From: Micavibrio sp.
Lineage (GTDB): Bacteria > Pseudomonadota > Alphaproteobacteria > Micavibrionales > Micavibrionaceae
Length of the DNA stretch: 8,175 bases
Reading direction: 5' to 3'
Assembly: GCA_027066695.1 (NCBI GenBank)
Contig: JAMONE010000176.1
Span: forward strand, 1-8,175
In this document: piece after piece, positions 1-5,513 of the stretch
How positions within the stretch are numbered: the first letter of the stretch is position 1
Layout: each line of letters opens with the position of its first letter
Position numbers and translations under genes: made by a program
Notes under the pieces: generated by a model
Seen by the model: the letters and a program-made list of their open reading frames with translations, nothing else
Database searches by the model: none
Told to the model about the DNA's origin: nothing

Positions 1-599
1 TGTGCCTCATGGAAAAAACCAAACGTGCGTGCGCGCGCAATATCATGCTTAAAATTACCGTTAACTAGCTGGGTTTCAAATCTCTGATGCCCAATATCGG
101 CGTGATCAAACTCAATCTCGCCTGCAAAGATACTTGCTTCATTAGGTTTTAAGTGAACACACTTGCCGTCGCTCTCTACACAAATTTCTTTCAGTACCTT
201 AATTGCGCGTTTAGGCAAGCTTTGCATTTCAAGGCCAACTGCCTCGATTGCGTTAAGAAAGGGCATTGCGCTTCCGTCCATTGCAGGAACTTCCGCGCCA
301 TCAATCTCAATCGTAAGATTATCAACGCCGCCCCCCCGAAGAGCCGACATAAGATGCTCTATCGTTGCAATTCTAACGCCGTCTTCATTACCTATAACGG
401 TGCAAAGCTGCGTGTCTACTACGCTATGCCAAAGAGCAGGAACAACATTATTGCCGCTTTTAATGTCAGTGCGAATAAAAACAATCCCCTGATTTTCCTT
501 AGCAGGAATCAAATTCATTGTAATAAGCCCGCCAGAATGCAACCCGATATCGCTGATCGTAATCTTATCATTAATAGTATGTTGCATATTGTTAATCAT
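1..599 (-). CDS. lpxC: UDP-3-O-acyl-N-acetylglucosamine deacetylase (partial, N-terminal part)
   Basis: LpxC is the zinc-dependent cytoplasmic deacetylase that catalyses the first committed step of lipid A synthesis. The minus-strand frame is open from ATG at 599 to the left edge and gives about 199 residues of a protein that is usually about 300 long. Visible family motifs are DIGLHSGG (residues 17-24), ATIEHLMSALRG (78-89), with the expected catalytic Glu81 and first zinc ligand His82, then VPAMDGSAMPF (104-114), and RARTFGF just before the edge. The second-half ligands (His and Asp of the HKxxD region) lie outside the window. ATG 599 is preferred over the in-frame ATG at 587 because an AAAGGG at 616-611 sits 11 bases upstream of it. 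In many alphaproteobacteria lpxC closely follows ftsZ; here two extra genes lie between, and lpxC appears to have its own promoter. Confidence 0.96.
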   Translation of the reverse strand, partial: MINNMQHTINDKITISDIGLHSGGLITMNLIPAKENQGIVFIRTDIKSGNNVVPALWHSVVDTQLCTVIGNEDGVRIATIEHLMSALRGGGVDNLTIEIDGAEVPAMDGSAMPFLNAIEAVGLEMQSLPKRAIKVLKEICVESDGKCVHLKPNEASIFAGEIEFDHADIGHQRFETQLVNGNFKHDIARARTFGFFHEA

Positions 600-631
600 T
601 AAATTAATAGCCCTTTAGCCGTATTACAGTA

Positions 632-660
632 ACTATACAAAAAACATTGCGCTGCATCAA
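632..660 (-). promoter_or_regulatory. Putative sigma70-type promoter of lpxC
   Basis: On the minus strand TTGATG (660-655, 4 of 6 to TTGACA) is followed by exactly 17 bases and then TATAGT (637-632, 5 of 6 to TATAAT). Transcription would begin near 625, leaving a leader of about 26 bases that still contains the AAAGGG ribosome binding site at 616-611. Spacing, leader length and position all fit lpxC. The call is by eye and the -35 is only a partial match. Confidence 0.6.
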
Positions 661-666
661 ATCACT

Positions 667-686
667 CTTTGTTGCACTTTGTTACA
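667..686 (-). repeat. Tandem 10-bp direct repeat upstream of the lpxC promoter
   Basis: The minus strand reads TGTAACAAAG then TGCAACAAAG back to back, differing at one base. The pair lies six bases upstream of the putative -35 of lpxC, roughly at -42 to -61 from the inferred start site. A 10-bp period on one face of the helix is the arrangement used by tandem-binding regulators such as OmpR-family response regulators. No specific regulator can be named from the sequence. Confidence 0.45.
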
Positions 687-722
687 TCTAGTAATTTGAA
701 TTAAAAATGATACATTTCCGTC

Positions 723-761
723 ATACCAGCGCAAAGCGAAGCTTTGTAAAACGGCTGGTAT
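723..761. repeat. Nested palindromic element (possible dispersed intergenic repeat)
   Basis: Outer arms ATACCAGC (723-730) and GCTGGTAT (754-761) are perfect inverted repeats. Inside them a second perfect hairpin, CAAAGC-GAA-GCTTTG, occupies 732-746. A smaller hairpin, AATGC-ATTC-GCATT, follows at 773-786. The GTCATACCAGC...GCTGGTATCC edges resemble the short GTCATxCC...GGxATCC palindromes that occur as intergenic multicopy repeats in many proteobacteria. Copy number cannot be judged from one window. It lies between the lpxC promoter and the terminator of the upstream gene, in no reading frame. Confidence 0.5.
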
Positions 762-792
762 CCATAAAAAGTAATGCATTCGCATTGCTTCT

Positions 793-805
793 GGTTACAA
801 AAAAA
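793..805. repeat. 13-bp direct repeat, copy 1 (GGTTACAAAAAAA)
   Basis: An identical 13-mer occurs at 1205-1217 in the same orientation. The two copies lie on either side of the small Cys/Lys-rich gene. On the minus strand this copy forms the U tract of that gene's terminator and continues into GTAACC. Confidence 0.55.
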
Positions 806-835
806 GTGGATTAAGCAAACGGCCTAACCCACTTT
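799..835 (-). terminator. Rho-independent terminator of the Cys/Lys-rich gene
   Basis: Read on the minus strand, a 14-base arm (835-822) and a 14-base arm (816-803) pair fully around a five-base loop, and the RNA runs into seven U (805-799). Two of the pairs are G-U on the minus strand and would be A-C mismatches on the plus strand, so the structure belongs to minus-strand RNA. It lies 22 bases past the stop codon of the small gene and separates that gene from lpxC. Confidence 0.8.
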
Positions 836-856
836 AATTATAAAGATATTTATAGC

Positions 857-1138
857 TTAGTCATTATAACGACTTGAATCTTCATGGCTAGGCTGTGTTT
901 TGCTTTTATTGCATTTTTTCTTAGCTTCAGCTTTTTTGCATTTTTTTTCTACGTTCTTTTTTGCACAACAAGGCTTAGTACAACCTTTTTTGCATTTCTT
1001 CTCCACCTTCTTTTCCACTTTCTTTTCCACATGCTTTGGACAAGTTGGAACGCCTGGACAAGCCAATGCAGGTGATGTTGAAAATGTGAAAATAGCAACA
1101 ACCGCTGCAAATATAAATGTTGAGATAGTTTTATTCAT
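857..1138 (-). CDS. Small secreted cysteine/lysine-rich protein, possible metal-binding protein (unrecognised family)
   Basis: I do not recognise the family. The 93-residue product starts MNKT and has a hydrophobic stretch (about 5-21) ending SPALA-C, a typical signal peptide with an AxA cleavage site after residue 26. The predicted mature part of 67 residues has eight cysteines (27, 33, 49, 53, 57, 58, 67, 76), about 21 lysines and the reiterated unit VEKK (residues 37-48 and again 63-66). It has almost no hydrophobic core, so it is probably disordered unless it binds metal or forms disulfides. Cys27 directly after the cleavage site raises the possibility of a lipoprotein, but the order A-L-A-C is a poor lipobox. 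AAAGGA at 1150-1145 sits six bases before the ATG and supports the start. It lies 84 bases downstream of a CDF metal exporter and ends at a strong terminator, so periplasmic metal binding linked to export is a reasonable inference, not a demonstrated role. Confidence 0.8.
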   Translation of the reverse strand: MNKTISTFIFAAVVAIFTFSTSPALACPGVPTCPKHVEKKVEKKVEKKCKKGCTKPCCAKKNVEKKCKKAEAKKKCNKSKTQPSHEDSSRYND

Positions 1139-1204
1139 AATTATTCCTTTATAATAAATTTTAAGACTTACATTCCAAAAGTAATTCGAAAGTCGTAGGT
1201 AAAA

Positions 1205-1217
1205 GGTTACAAAAAAA
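1205..1217. repeat. 13-bp direct repeat, copy 2 (GGTTACAAAAAAA)
   Basis: Exact second copy of the 13-mer at 793-805. On the minus strand it reads T7-GTAACC and starts five bases past the TAA stop of the transporter gene. No stable stem precedes the T run outside the coding region, so this copy is not a convincing terminator by itself. The rest of the 84-base gap between the transporter and the Cys-rich gene (1139-1222) is AT-rich. It has a weak promoter-like pair (1178-1173 and 1156-1151), but its start site would fall beyond the ribosome binding site, so I do not call it. Confidence 0.55.
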
Positions 1218-1222
1218 CTTAT

Positions 1223-2107
1223 TTAATGGCAACACTCATATTCAAATTCTAATGTTGAGTGGTTAATTTTATAAACATCACTCAACACATATTTAAGCGA
1301 TAGCTTCACCTTATCAATATCAACTTGCTTATCAATTATAACATGCGCCTCTAACGCACTGCGTTGCTCATCAATTTGCCAAATATGGACATGATGAACG
1401 CCGTAGACATGCTCTACCCCCTCCATAGAAGTGATCACATCATCAATATTAACACCATCAGGCGCACCATCCATCAGCAAGTGAATAACCTTTGGGATTT
1501 CACTAAAGCCTTGCCACAAGACATATCCAGCGATTAGCAAAGTCATGGCTGCATCTACCCAAATCCAGCCATATAATATAATCAAAGAACCTGCAATAAT
1601 AACGCCGACAGAGGCCATAGCATCAGTAAGGTTATGCAGGTACGCAGCCCTCATATTCATACTGTGCTTTGATTGCGCATATGTAAGCATGGCAGTGAAA
1701 ACATCAACAACAAGCGCAATTCCTGCAACAATAACCACCATCCAGCCAATAATAGGCTCTGGCATAAAAAATCGCCACAACGCCTCATAAACCAGATATA
1801 GCCCAATAATTATAAGGGTCGTCAGATTAATAAGAGCAGCAACACTTTCCGCGCGTTTATATCCAAATGTTTTAAGCTGATCGGGCGGCTTTTTACCAAT
1901 TTTAATCGCAACTAACGCAATAAGAAGAGATGCTGCATCACTGAAATTATGCAATGCATCTGCGATTAAAGACAAGCTACCCGATACAACCCCGCCAATT
2001 ACTTGCGCTACGGTTAACAGCATATTCGCCGCAACAGCCCACATTAAGCGCGTCTCCCCTAGTTTTGACGGATCTATATGATGATTGTGATTGTGACTAT
2101 GTCCCAT
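1223..2107 (-). CDS. Cation diffusion facilitator (CDF) family metal efflux transporter, CzcD/ZitB-like
   Basis: This 294-residue inner-membrane protein is the usual length for CDF proton-coupled antiporters that expel Zn(II), Co(II), Cd(II) or similar ions from the cytoplasm. Six membrane segments can be seen at about 22-40, 46-69, 87-107, 122-143, 157-178 and 181-198. The transport-site motifs are His53-x3-Asp57 in segment 2 (ADALHNFSD) and His158-x3-Asp162 in segment 5 (LHNLTD); two His/Asp pairs favour zinc-type specificity. The N-terminus is His-rich (GHSHNHNHH), and the cytoplasmic domain (about 205-294) contains VYGVHHVHIWQI and ends CCH, a possible extra metal site. The ATG at 2107 has AAGGA about 12 bases upstream. 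It lies 99 bases after ftsZ, beyond a stem-loop, so readthrough from ftsZ or a weak local promoter could drive it. It probably forms a transcription unit with the downstream Cys-rich gene. The exact metal cannot be fixed from sequence. Confidence 0.93.
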   Translation of the reverse strand: MGHSHNHNHHIDPSKLGETRLMWAVAANMLLTVAQVIGGVVSGSLSLIADALHNFSDAASLLIALVAIKIGKKPPDQLKTFGYKRAESVAALINLTTLIIIGLYLVYEALWRFFMPEPIIGWMVVIVAGIALVVDVFTAMLTYAQSKHSMNMRAAYLHNLTDAMASVGVIIAGSLIILYGWIWVDAAMTLLIAGYVLWQGFSEIPKVIHLLMDGAPDGVNIDDVITSMEGVEHVYGVHHVHIWQIDEQRSALEAHVIIDKQVDIDKVKLSLKYVLSDVYKINHSTLEFEYECCH

Positions 2108-2149
2108 GATTATAATCTATCCTTATTAAACCAGTATATCAATAAGAAG

Positions 2150-2169
2150 ATCCCCTCTCACGAGGGGAT
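2150..2169 (-). terminator. Stem-loop terminator after ftsZ
   Basis: A perfect 8-bp GC-rich stem, ATCCCCTC (2150-2157) with GAGGGGAT (2162-2169), closes a four-base loop. Minus-strand RNA continues as CUUCUUAUU, a short, interrupted U-rich tail. It lies 37 bases past the ftsZ stop and before the transporter start. The broken U tract suggests partial rather than complete termination. Confidence 0.65.
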
Positions 2170-2206
2170 GCTCAAATAATTAATTAAGTAAGTAAGGAGG
2201 TAAATT

Positions 2207-3967
2207 CTAATTCGCTTGACGACGCAAAAACGCAGGGATATCAAGCTCATCATCAAGCTTAACCGCTGGCTTACCCGCAGGAGTCGATATATTCAAACTA
2301 CCTTGAGATGGAGCATCAGGGTATGATGGCGATGGCGGCTGTGCAATTTCTTGGCTAGCACTACCATCATCAAGATAGCTATCGATGCGCTGCTGAACAG
2401 AGCCTGTAATGCGCTCAAGCAATGATGGAACATGAGATTTAACTTCCTCCCTAGGTGTTGAAGTGATTGCCTTAGGTGGATTTAAATGAAGGCCTGCATT
2501 TGCCTGTGAAGAAGATTTATTTGCCTCGACATGCGCCCCATGAAAACTTGAAATATAAGAGCCTATACCATTATCAGGGATAGCAACATCCGCTTCCATT
2601 GGTTTTGGTGGAATAAATGCATCATTATAAGTTGAGCCACGTAAAACCACCTCATCATCAGATTTCACAACATCAACGAACTCGCCTTGCTCAAACATAT
2701 CAGCAGATGATTCTTTAGGAGATGATTTCGACATATCAACAAAAGGACGCGCTGCCCCGCCGACTACCCCAGAAAGAACAGGGCTTGATGGTGCAGTTAA
2801 GCCTTGAACAACTTCACGCCCTGACATCGCAAGCGAGGATTTATCTTTAACACTCTCTCCCAGCGAAGCAACAGCTGTAGTCGGAGCAGAAGCCACCGAT
2901 CTTAACATTGTCGAAGCACCTTTATTTGCAGATTCTGGTGCAACGCTCAATGGTTGTTTACGCCCGCCAGACGGGCCACCAGATACTTTTTTAACTTCTT
3001 CGCCTTCTATGCCTGTTGCGACAATAGACACACGCATAAAGCCATCCATAGAATCATCGAATGTTGTACCAAATATAATATTGGCAGAAGGATCAACCTC
3101 ATCACGAATGCGGTTACAAGCTTCATCAACTTCGAATAATGTCATATCATAGCCGCCAGTCACATTGATAATAACGCCATTTGCGCCTTTCATTGAAACA
3201 TCATCAAGCAACGGATTGTTAATAGCCGATTCTGCGGCTTCGACGGCGCGTTTATCGCCCGTAGCCTCACCAGTACCCATCATAGCTTTACCCATTTGCA
3301 GCATAGCTGTGCGGATATCGGCAAAATCAAGATTAACGATACCTGGGCGTACCATAAGATCAGTAACGCCGCGAACACCTGATTGCAACACAGTGTCGGC
3401 CATTTTAAAGCCTTCCGCGAATGTTGTCTTTTCATCAGCTACGCGGAATAAATTTTGATTCGGTATAACGATAAGAGTATCAACATATTGCTGCATCTCT
3501 TTAATACCTTCTTCGGCTTGCTCCATACGGTGCGCACCTTCGAAATGAAACGGCTTAGTCACAACGCCAACAGTTAAAATACCTTGCTGACGACAAGCTT
3601 TAGCAATAACAGGAGCTGCGCCAGTACCTGTGCCTCCGCCCATACCACATGTCACAAATGCCATGTTCGCACCATCAAGATAGCGCAGGACTTCCTCAAG
3701 ACTTTCCTCTGCCGCAGCTTGACCAATCTCAGGCTTAGAACCTGCGCCAAGACCGCCAGTGACACTTGCGCCTAACTGAACTTTATCTTCAGCCAAAGAG
3801 CTAGCCAGAGCCTGAGCATCTGTATTACAAACAAGGAACTCACACCCATCAAGGTTAGAGGCTATCATATTATTAACAGCGTTCCCGCCAGCACCGCCGA
3901 CACCGATGACTGCAATTTTAGGAGATAATTTTTGATTTTCAGTTGGTTGCATTTTAATATTTATCAT
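2207..3967 (-). CDS. ftsZ: Cell division protein FtsZ, tubulin-like GTPase
   Basis: FtsZ polymerises at midcell in a GTP-dependent way to form the Z-ring. The 586-residue protein has the nucleotide-binding N-terminal domain (VIGVGGAGGNAVNNM at 20-34, tubulin signature GGGTGTG at 110-116, NTDA at 48-51). The T7 catalytic loop NLDFAD (212-217) has Asn212, Asp214 and Asp217 in place. The globular part ends near residue 321. Residues of about 322-570 form a Ser/Pro/Ala-rich, low-complexity and presumably disordered linker. The last 12 residues, LDIPAFLRRQAN, are the conserved tail that binds FtsA and other partners. At 586 residues it is much longer than E. coli FtsZ (383), mostly because of the linker, as in other alphaproteobacteria. 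ATG 3967 is chosen because AGGGG lies about 11 bases upstream; the in-frame ATG at 3952 is too far from it. The gene is separated from ftsA by 262 bases with likely regulatory sites. Confidence 0.98.
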   Translation of the reverse strand: MINIKMQPTENQKLSPKIAVIGVGGAGGNAVNNMIASNLDGCEFLVCNTDAQALASSLAEDKVQLGASVTGGLGAGSKPEIGQAAAEESLEEVLRYLDGANMAFVTCGMGGGTGTGAAPVIAKACRQQGILTVGVVTKPFHFEGAHRMEQAEEGIKEMQQYVDTLIVIPNQNLFRVADEKTTFAEGFKMADTVLQSGVRGVTDLMVRPGIVNLDFADIRTAMLQMGKAMMGTGEATGDKRAVEAAESAINNPLLDDVSMKGANGVIINVTGGYDMTLFEVDEACNRIRDEVDPSANIIFGTTFDDSMDGFMRVSIVATGIEGEEVKKVSGGPSGGRKQPLSVAPESANKGASTMLRSVASAPTTAVASLGESVKDKSSLAMSGREVVQGLTAPSSPVLSGVVGGAARPFVDMSKSSPKESSADMFEQGEFVDVVKSDDEVVLRGSTYNDAFIPPKPMEADVAIPDNGIGSYISSFHGAHVEANKSSSQANAGLHLNPPKAITSTPREEVKSHVPSLLERITGSVQQRIDSYLDDGSASQEIAQPPSPSYPDAPSQGSLNISTPAGKPAVKLDDELDIPAFLRRQAN

Positions 3968-4058
3968 GTTTTTAAGAACCCCTAGGAAATGGATGTTCGA
4001 GGAAGGATGACTAAAGTCTAATCAAGTTTTTTTGATATGGGAAGGGGGGATTACATAC

Positions 4059-4077
4059 TTACCCACTGCTTTGCACA
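4059..4077 (+). promoter_or_regulatory. Two imperfect DnaA-box-like 9-mers in the ftsZ leader region
   Basis: TTACCCACT (4059-4067) and CTTTGCACA (4069-4077) each match the relaxed DnaA box (TTWTNCACA or its TTACCCACA variant) at eight of nine positions. They lie about 95-115 bases upstream of the ftsZ start. Individually they are weak; their value lies in sharing the gap with the stronger pair at 4194-4217. Confidence 0.3.
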
Positions 4078-4078
4078 T

Positions 4079-4105
4079 ATTTTATTCATATAAAGCAATT
4101 AACAA
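4079..4105 (-). promoter_or_regulatory. Weak candidate promoter for ftsZ
   Basis: On the minus strand TTGTTA (4105-4100, 4 of 6) and TAAAAT (4084-4079, 5 of 6) are separated by 15 bases, which is shorter than ideal. It would give a leader of about 105 bases before the ftsZ ATG. DnaA-box-like sequences lie just downstream at 4059-4077. The 262-base gap makes a separate ftsZ promoter likely, but this particular one is only a guess. Confidence 0.25.
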
Positions 4106-4192
4106 TTAAATCTGCTTCGCAAACAACGACACTAACCCATGGAAGTGATTCAATTTTTAACCAATGAAACATTAGGCAGACTTATAAACAAG

Positions 4193-4218
4193 CTTACCCA
4201 CAAATCATTGTGGATAAG
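4193..4218. promoter_or_regulatory. Inverted pair of DnaA boxes, which is also a stem-loop just past ftsA
   Basis: TTACCCACA (4194-4202, plus strand) faces TTATCCACA (4217-4209, minus strand), the latter a perfect match to the canonical high-affinity DnaA box, with six bases between. The same bases form an 11-bp stem with a four-base loop (4204-4207), fully paired on minus-strand RNA with one G-U. It starts 12 bases beyond the ftsA stop. No continuous U tract follows, so it is a poor intrinsic terminator, though it could slow polymerase or protect the ftsA mRNA end. DnaA is known to regulate ftsZ in Caulobacter, which makes the DnaA reading plausible here. A GATTC (GANTC-type CcrM site) lies nearby at 4147-4151. 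Confidence 0.5.
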
Positions 4219-4229
4219 TTATCGACCCA

Positions 4230-5504
4230 TCACCAATTTTCCTTAAGCCATAGCTTAGCGCGGTCAACGATAGATTCAGGGGCGGCGCGAGCCATAATTT
4301 CTGCGGGCATTTCATCCACATGCTCGGCGGCATAAGTAAGCAAGCCTGCTACGGTGGAAAAGGATGGGCCACTGACCGCGTCAGGAACGCCAGTTAGGCG
4401 TATAGGTTTACCAAGGCGCACTTGCTTATCCAGCACATGCTGCGCCAAATCGCGCATACCAGACATTTGACTTGTTCCGCCAGTTAAAACTATGCGCCGC
4501 CCTACTACATTTTCAAGGCCACAATCAACTAAACGCGCGCGCACCATCTCAAGTATTTCCTCTATCCTAGGCTGGATAATACCAATAAGGAATGAGCGGG
4601 GAATATGGTTAGGCTCGCCACGCTCATCCTCGCCAAGGCGCGGAACTTCGATAAGGTCGCCATCATCACTTTGCGAAGCCATAGCACTGCCGTAGAGAAT
4701 CTTTAGACGCTCGGCATGCTCTAAGGATGTTGTAAGACCTTTTGCGATATCACTAGTTATATTCTTGCCGCCCAGCGGAATGGAATCACAATAAATCATG
4801 AAGCCACTATGGAATACGGCAAAAGATGTAACGCCGCCGCCAATATCAATAACAGTGCATCCGAGGTTAATTTCATCATCAACAAGCGAGGATAAGCCAG
4901 AGGCATATGCACCAACACAAAGGGCTGAAACATCAAGGTGAGAGCGTTCAATACAGCTAGCCATATTACGCAAAGCAACCGCGTCACCTGTAACAAGATT
5001 AATGTCAACTTGCATATTTTCCGCCATCATGCCGCGCGGATCAAGAATACCATCCTGCCCATCAATACGATAAAATGTAGGAATAGTATGCAATAGCTCG
5101 AAATTCTCTTTTGCTTCACGCTCCTGCGCTTTGGCAAGGGCGCGGCGCACATCATTATCCGTAACTTCATGCCCGCCAATATTAACATCAACGCTGTGAC
5201 CAAATGATCTTGCATGCATACCCGATACATTGACAACGACATCACGAAGAGGATAGCCCTTCATGACATCCGCAGCCATATTTTCCGCAGCATGTACAGT
5301 TTGGCGGATGATCGCCTCGGCAGCATCCATATCAATAACAGTGCCGTTTTTAATCCCTTTAGATGGGCGGTGGCCAACGCCGACAACCTCAAATGTTCCA
5401 TTATCATCAATTATCCGACCAATAAAACATGAGGTCTTACAGCTGCCGACATCCAGCGCGGCAAGCAGCGTTCCCTTTGGTCTTATTGTCTTTTTATAAC
5501 TCAT
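4230..5504 (-). CDS. ftsA: Cell division protein FtsA, actin-like membrane tether of the Z-ring
   Basis: FtsA binds ATP, polymerises on the inner face of the membrane, holds FtsZ there through the FtsZ tail, and recruits later divisome proteins. The 424-residue length is normal. The actin-fold motifs are visible: phosphate 1 as LDVGSCKT (17-24), phosphate 2 as VIDIGGGVTS (218-227), and the adenosine-binding LTGGTSQMSG near residue 350. The FtsA-specific 1C domain lies at about 85-165 and includes HTIPTFYRIDGQDGI (139-153), a well-conserved stretch. The C-terminus (VDRAKLWLKENW) has the make-up of the amphipathic membrane-targeting helix. The ATG at 5504 has TAGGG seven bases upstream, and that site overlaps the ftsQ stop region; only nine bases separate the genes, so translation is probably coupled. 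Confidence 0.97.
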   Translation of the reverse strand: MSYKKTIRPKGTLLAALDVGSCKTSCFIGRIIDDNGTFEVVGVGHRPSKGIKNGTVIDMDAAEAIIRQTVHAAENMAADVMKGYPLRDVVVNVSGMHARSFGHSVDVNIGGHEVTDNDVRRALAKAQEREAKENFELLHTIPTFYRIDGQDGILDPRGMMAENMQVDINLVTGDAVALRNMASCIERSHLDVSALCVGAYASGLSSLVDDEINLGCTVIDIGGGVTSFAVFHSGFMIYCDSIPLGGKNITSDIAKGLTTSLEHAERLKILYGSAMASQSDDGDLIEVPRLGEDERGEPNHIPRSFLIGIIQPRIEEILEMVRARLVDCGLENVVGRRIVLTGGTSQMSGMRDLAQHVLDKQVRLGKPIRLTGVPDAVSGPSFSTVAGLLTYAAEHVDEMPAEIMARAAPESIVDRAKLWLKENW

Positions 5505-5513
5505 ATTAATACC

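Noticed and set aside
153..602. Plus-strand open frames of 149 and 109 codons near the left end
   Set aside because: They are antisense shadows of lpxC, whose minus-strand translation shows clear family motifs; neither plus-strand protein has recognisable features.
959..1031. DnaA-box matches TTTTGCACA (959-967) and TTTTCCACA (1023-1031)
   Set aside because: Both fall inside the Lys/Val/Cys/His codon repeats of the small gene and are readily explained by codon content.
884..1154. Plus-strand frames of 63 and 84 codons rich in Phe and Leu opposite the Cys-rich gene
   Set aside because: They are the complement of Lys/Glu codon runs; the minus frame has a signal peptide, ribosome binding site and terminator.
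2108..2149. TTGATA-17-TAGATT as a promoter for the CDF transporter
   Set aside because: The start site would fall at the ATG and exclude the AAGGA ribosome binding site, which is inconsistent with the gene's own translation signal.
2190..2202. AAGGAGG on the plus strand, a perfect Shine-Dalgarno-like sequence, just past the ftsZ stop
   Set aside because: No plus-strand start with a credible reading frame follows; the nearest frame (TTG) is short and antisense to ftsZ. On the minus strand it is only CCTCCTT in the ftsZ 3' untranslated region.
4009..4036. Small palindromes GACTAAAGTC (4009-4018) and ATCAA/TTGAT (4021-4036) in the ftsZ leader
   Set aside because: Stems of four or five AT-rich pairs are too weak to call as a terminator or riboswitch.
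4099..4165. TTAA-rich stretches as possible CtrA sites
   Set aside because: No TTAA-N7-TTAA spacing is present; the nearest pairs have three bases between them or only one half-site (TTAACCA at 4157-4163).
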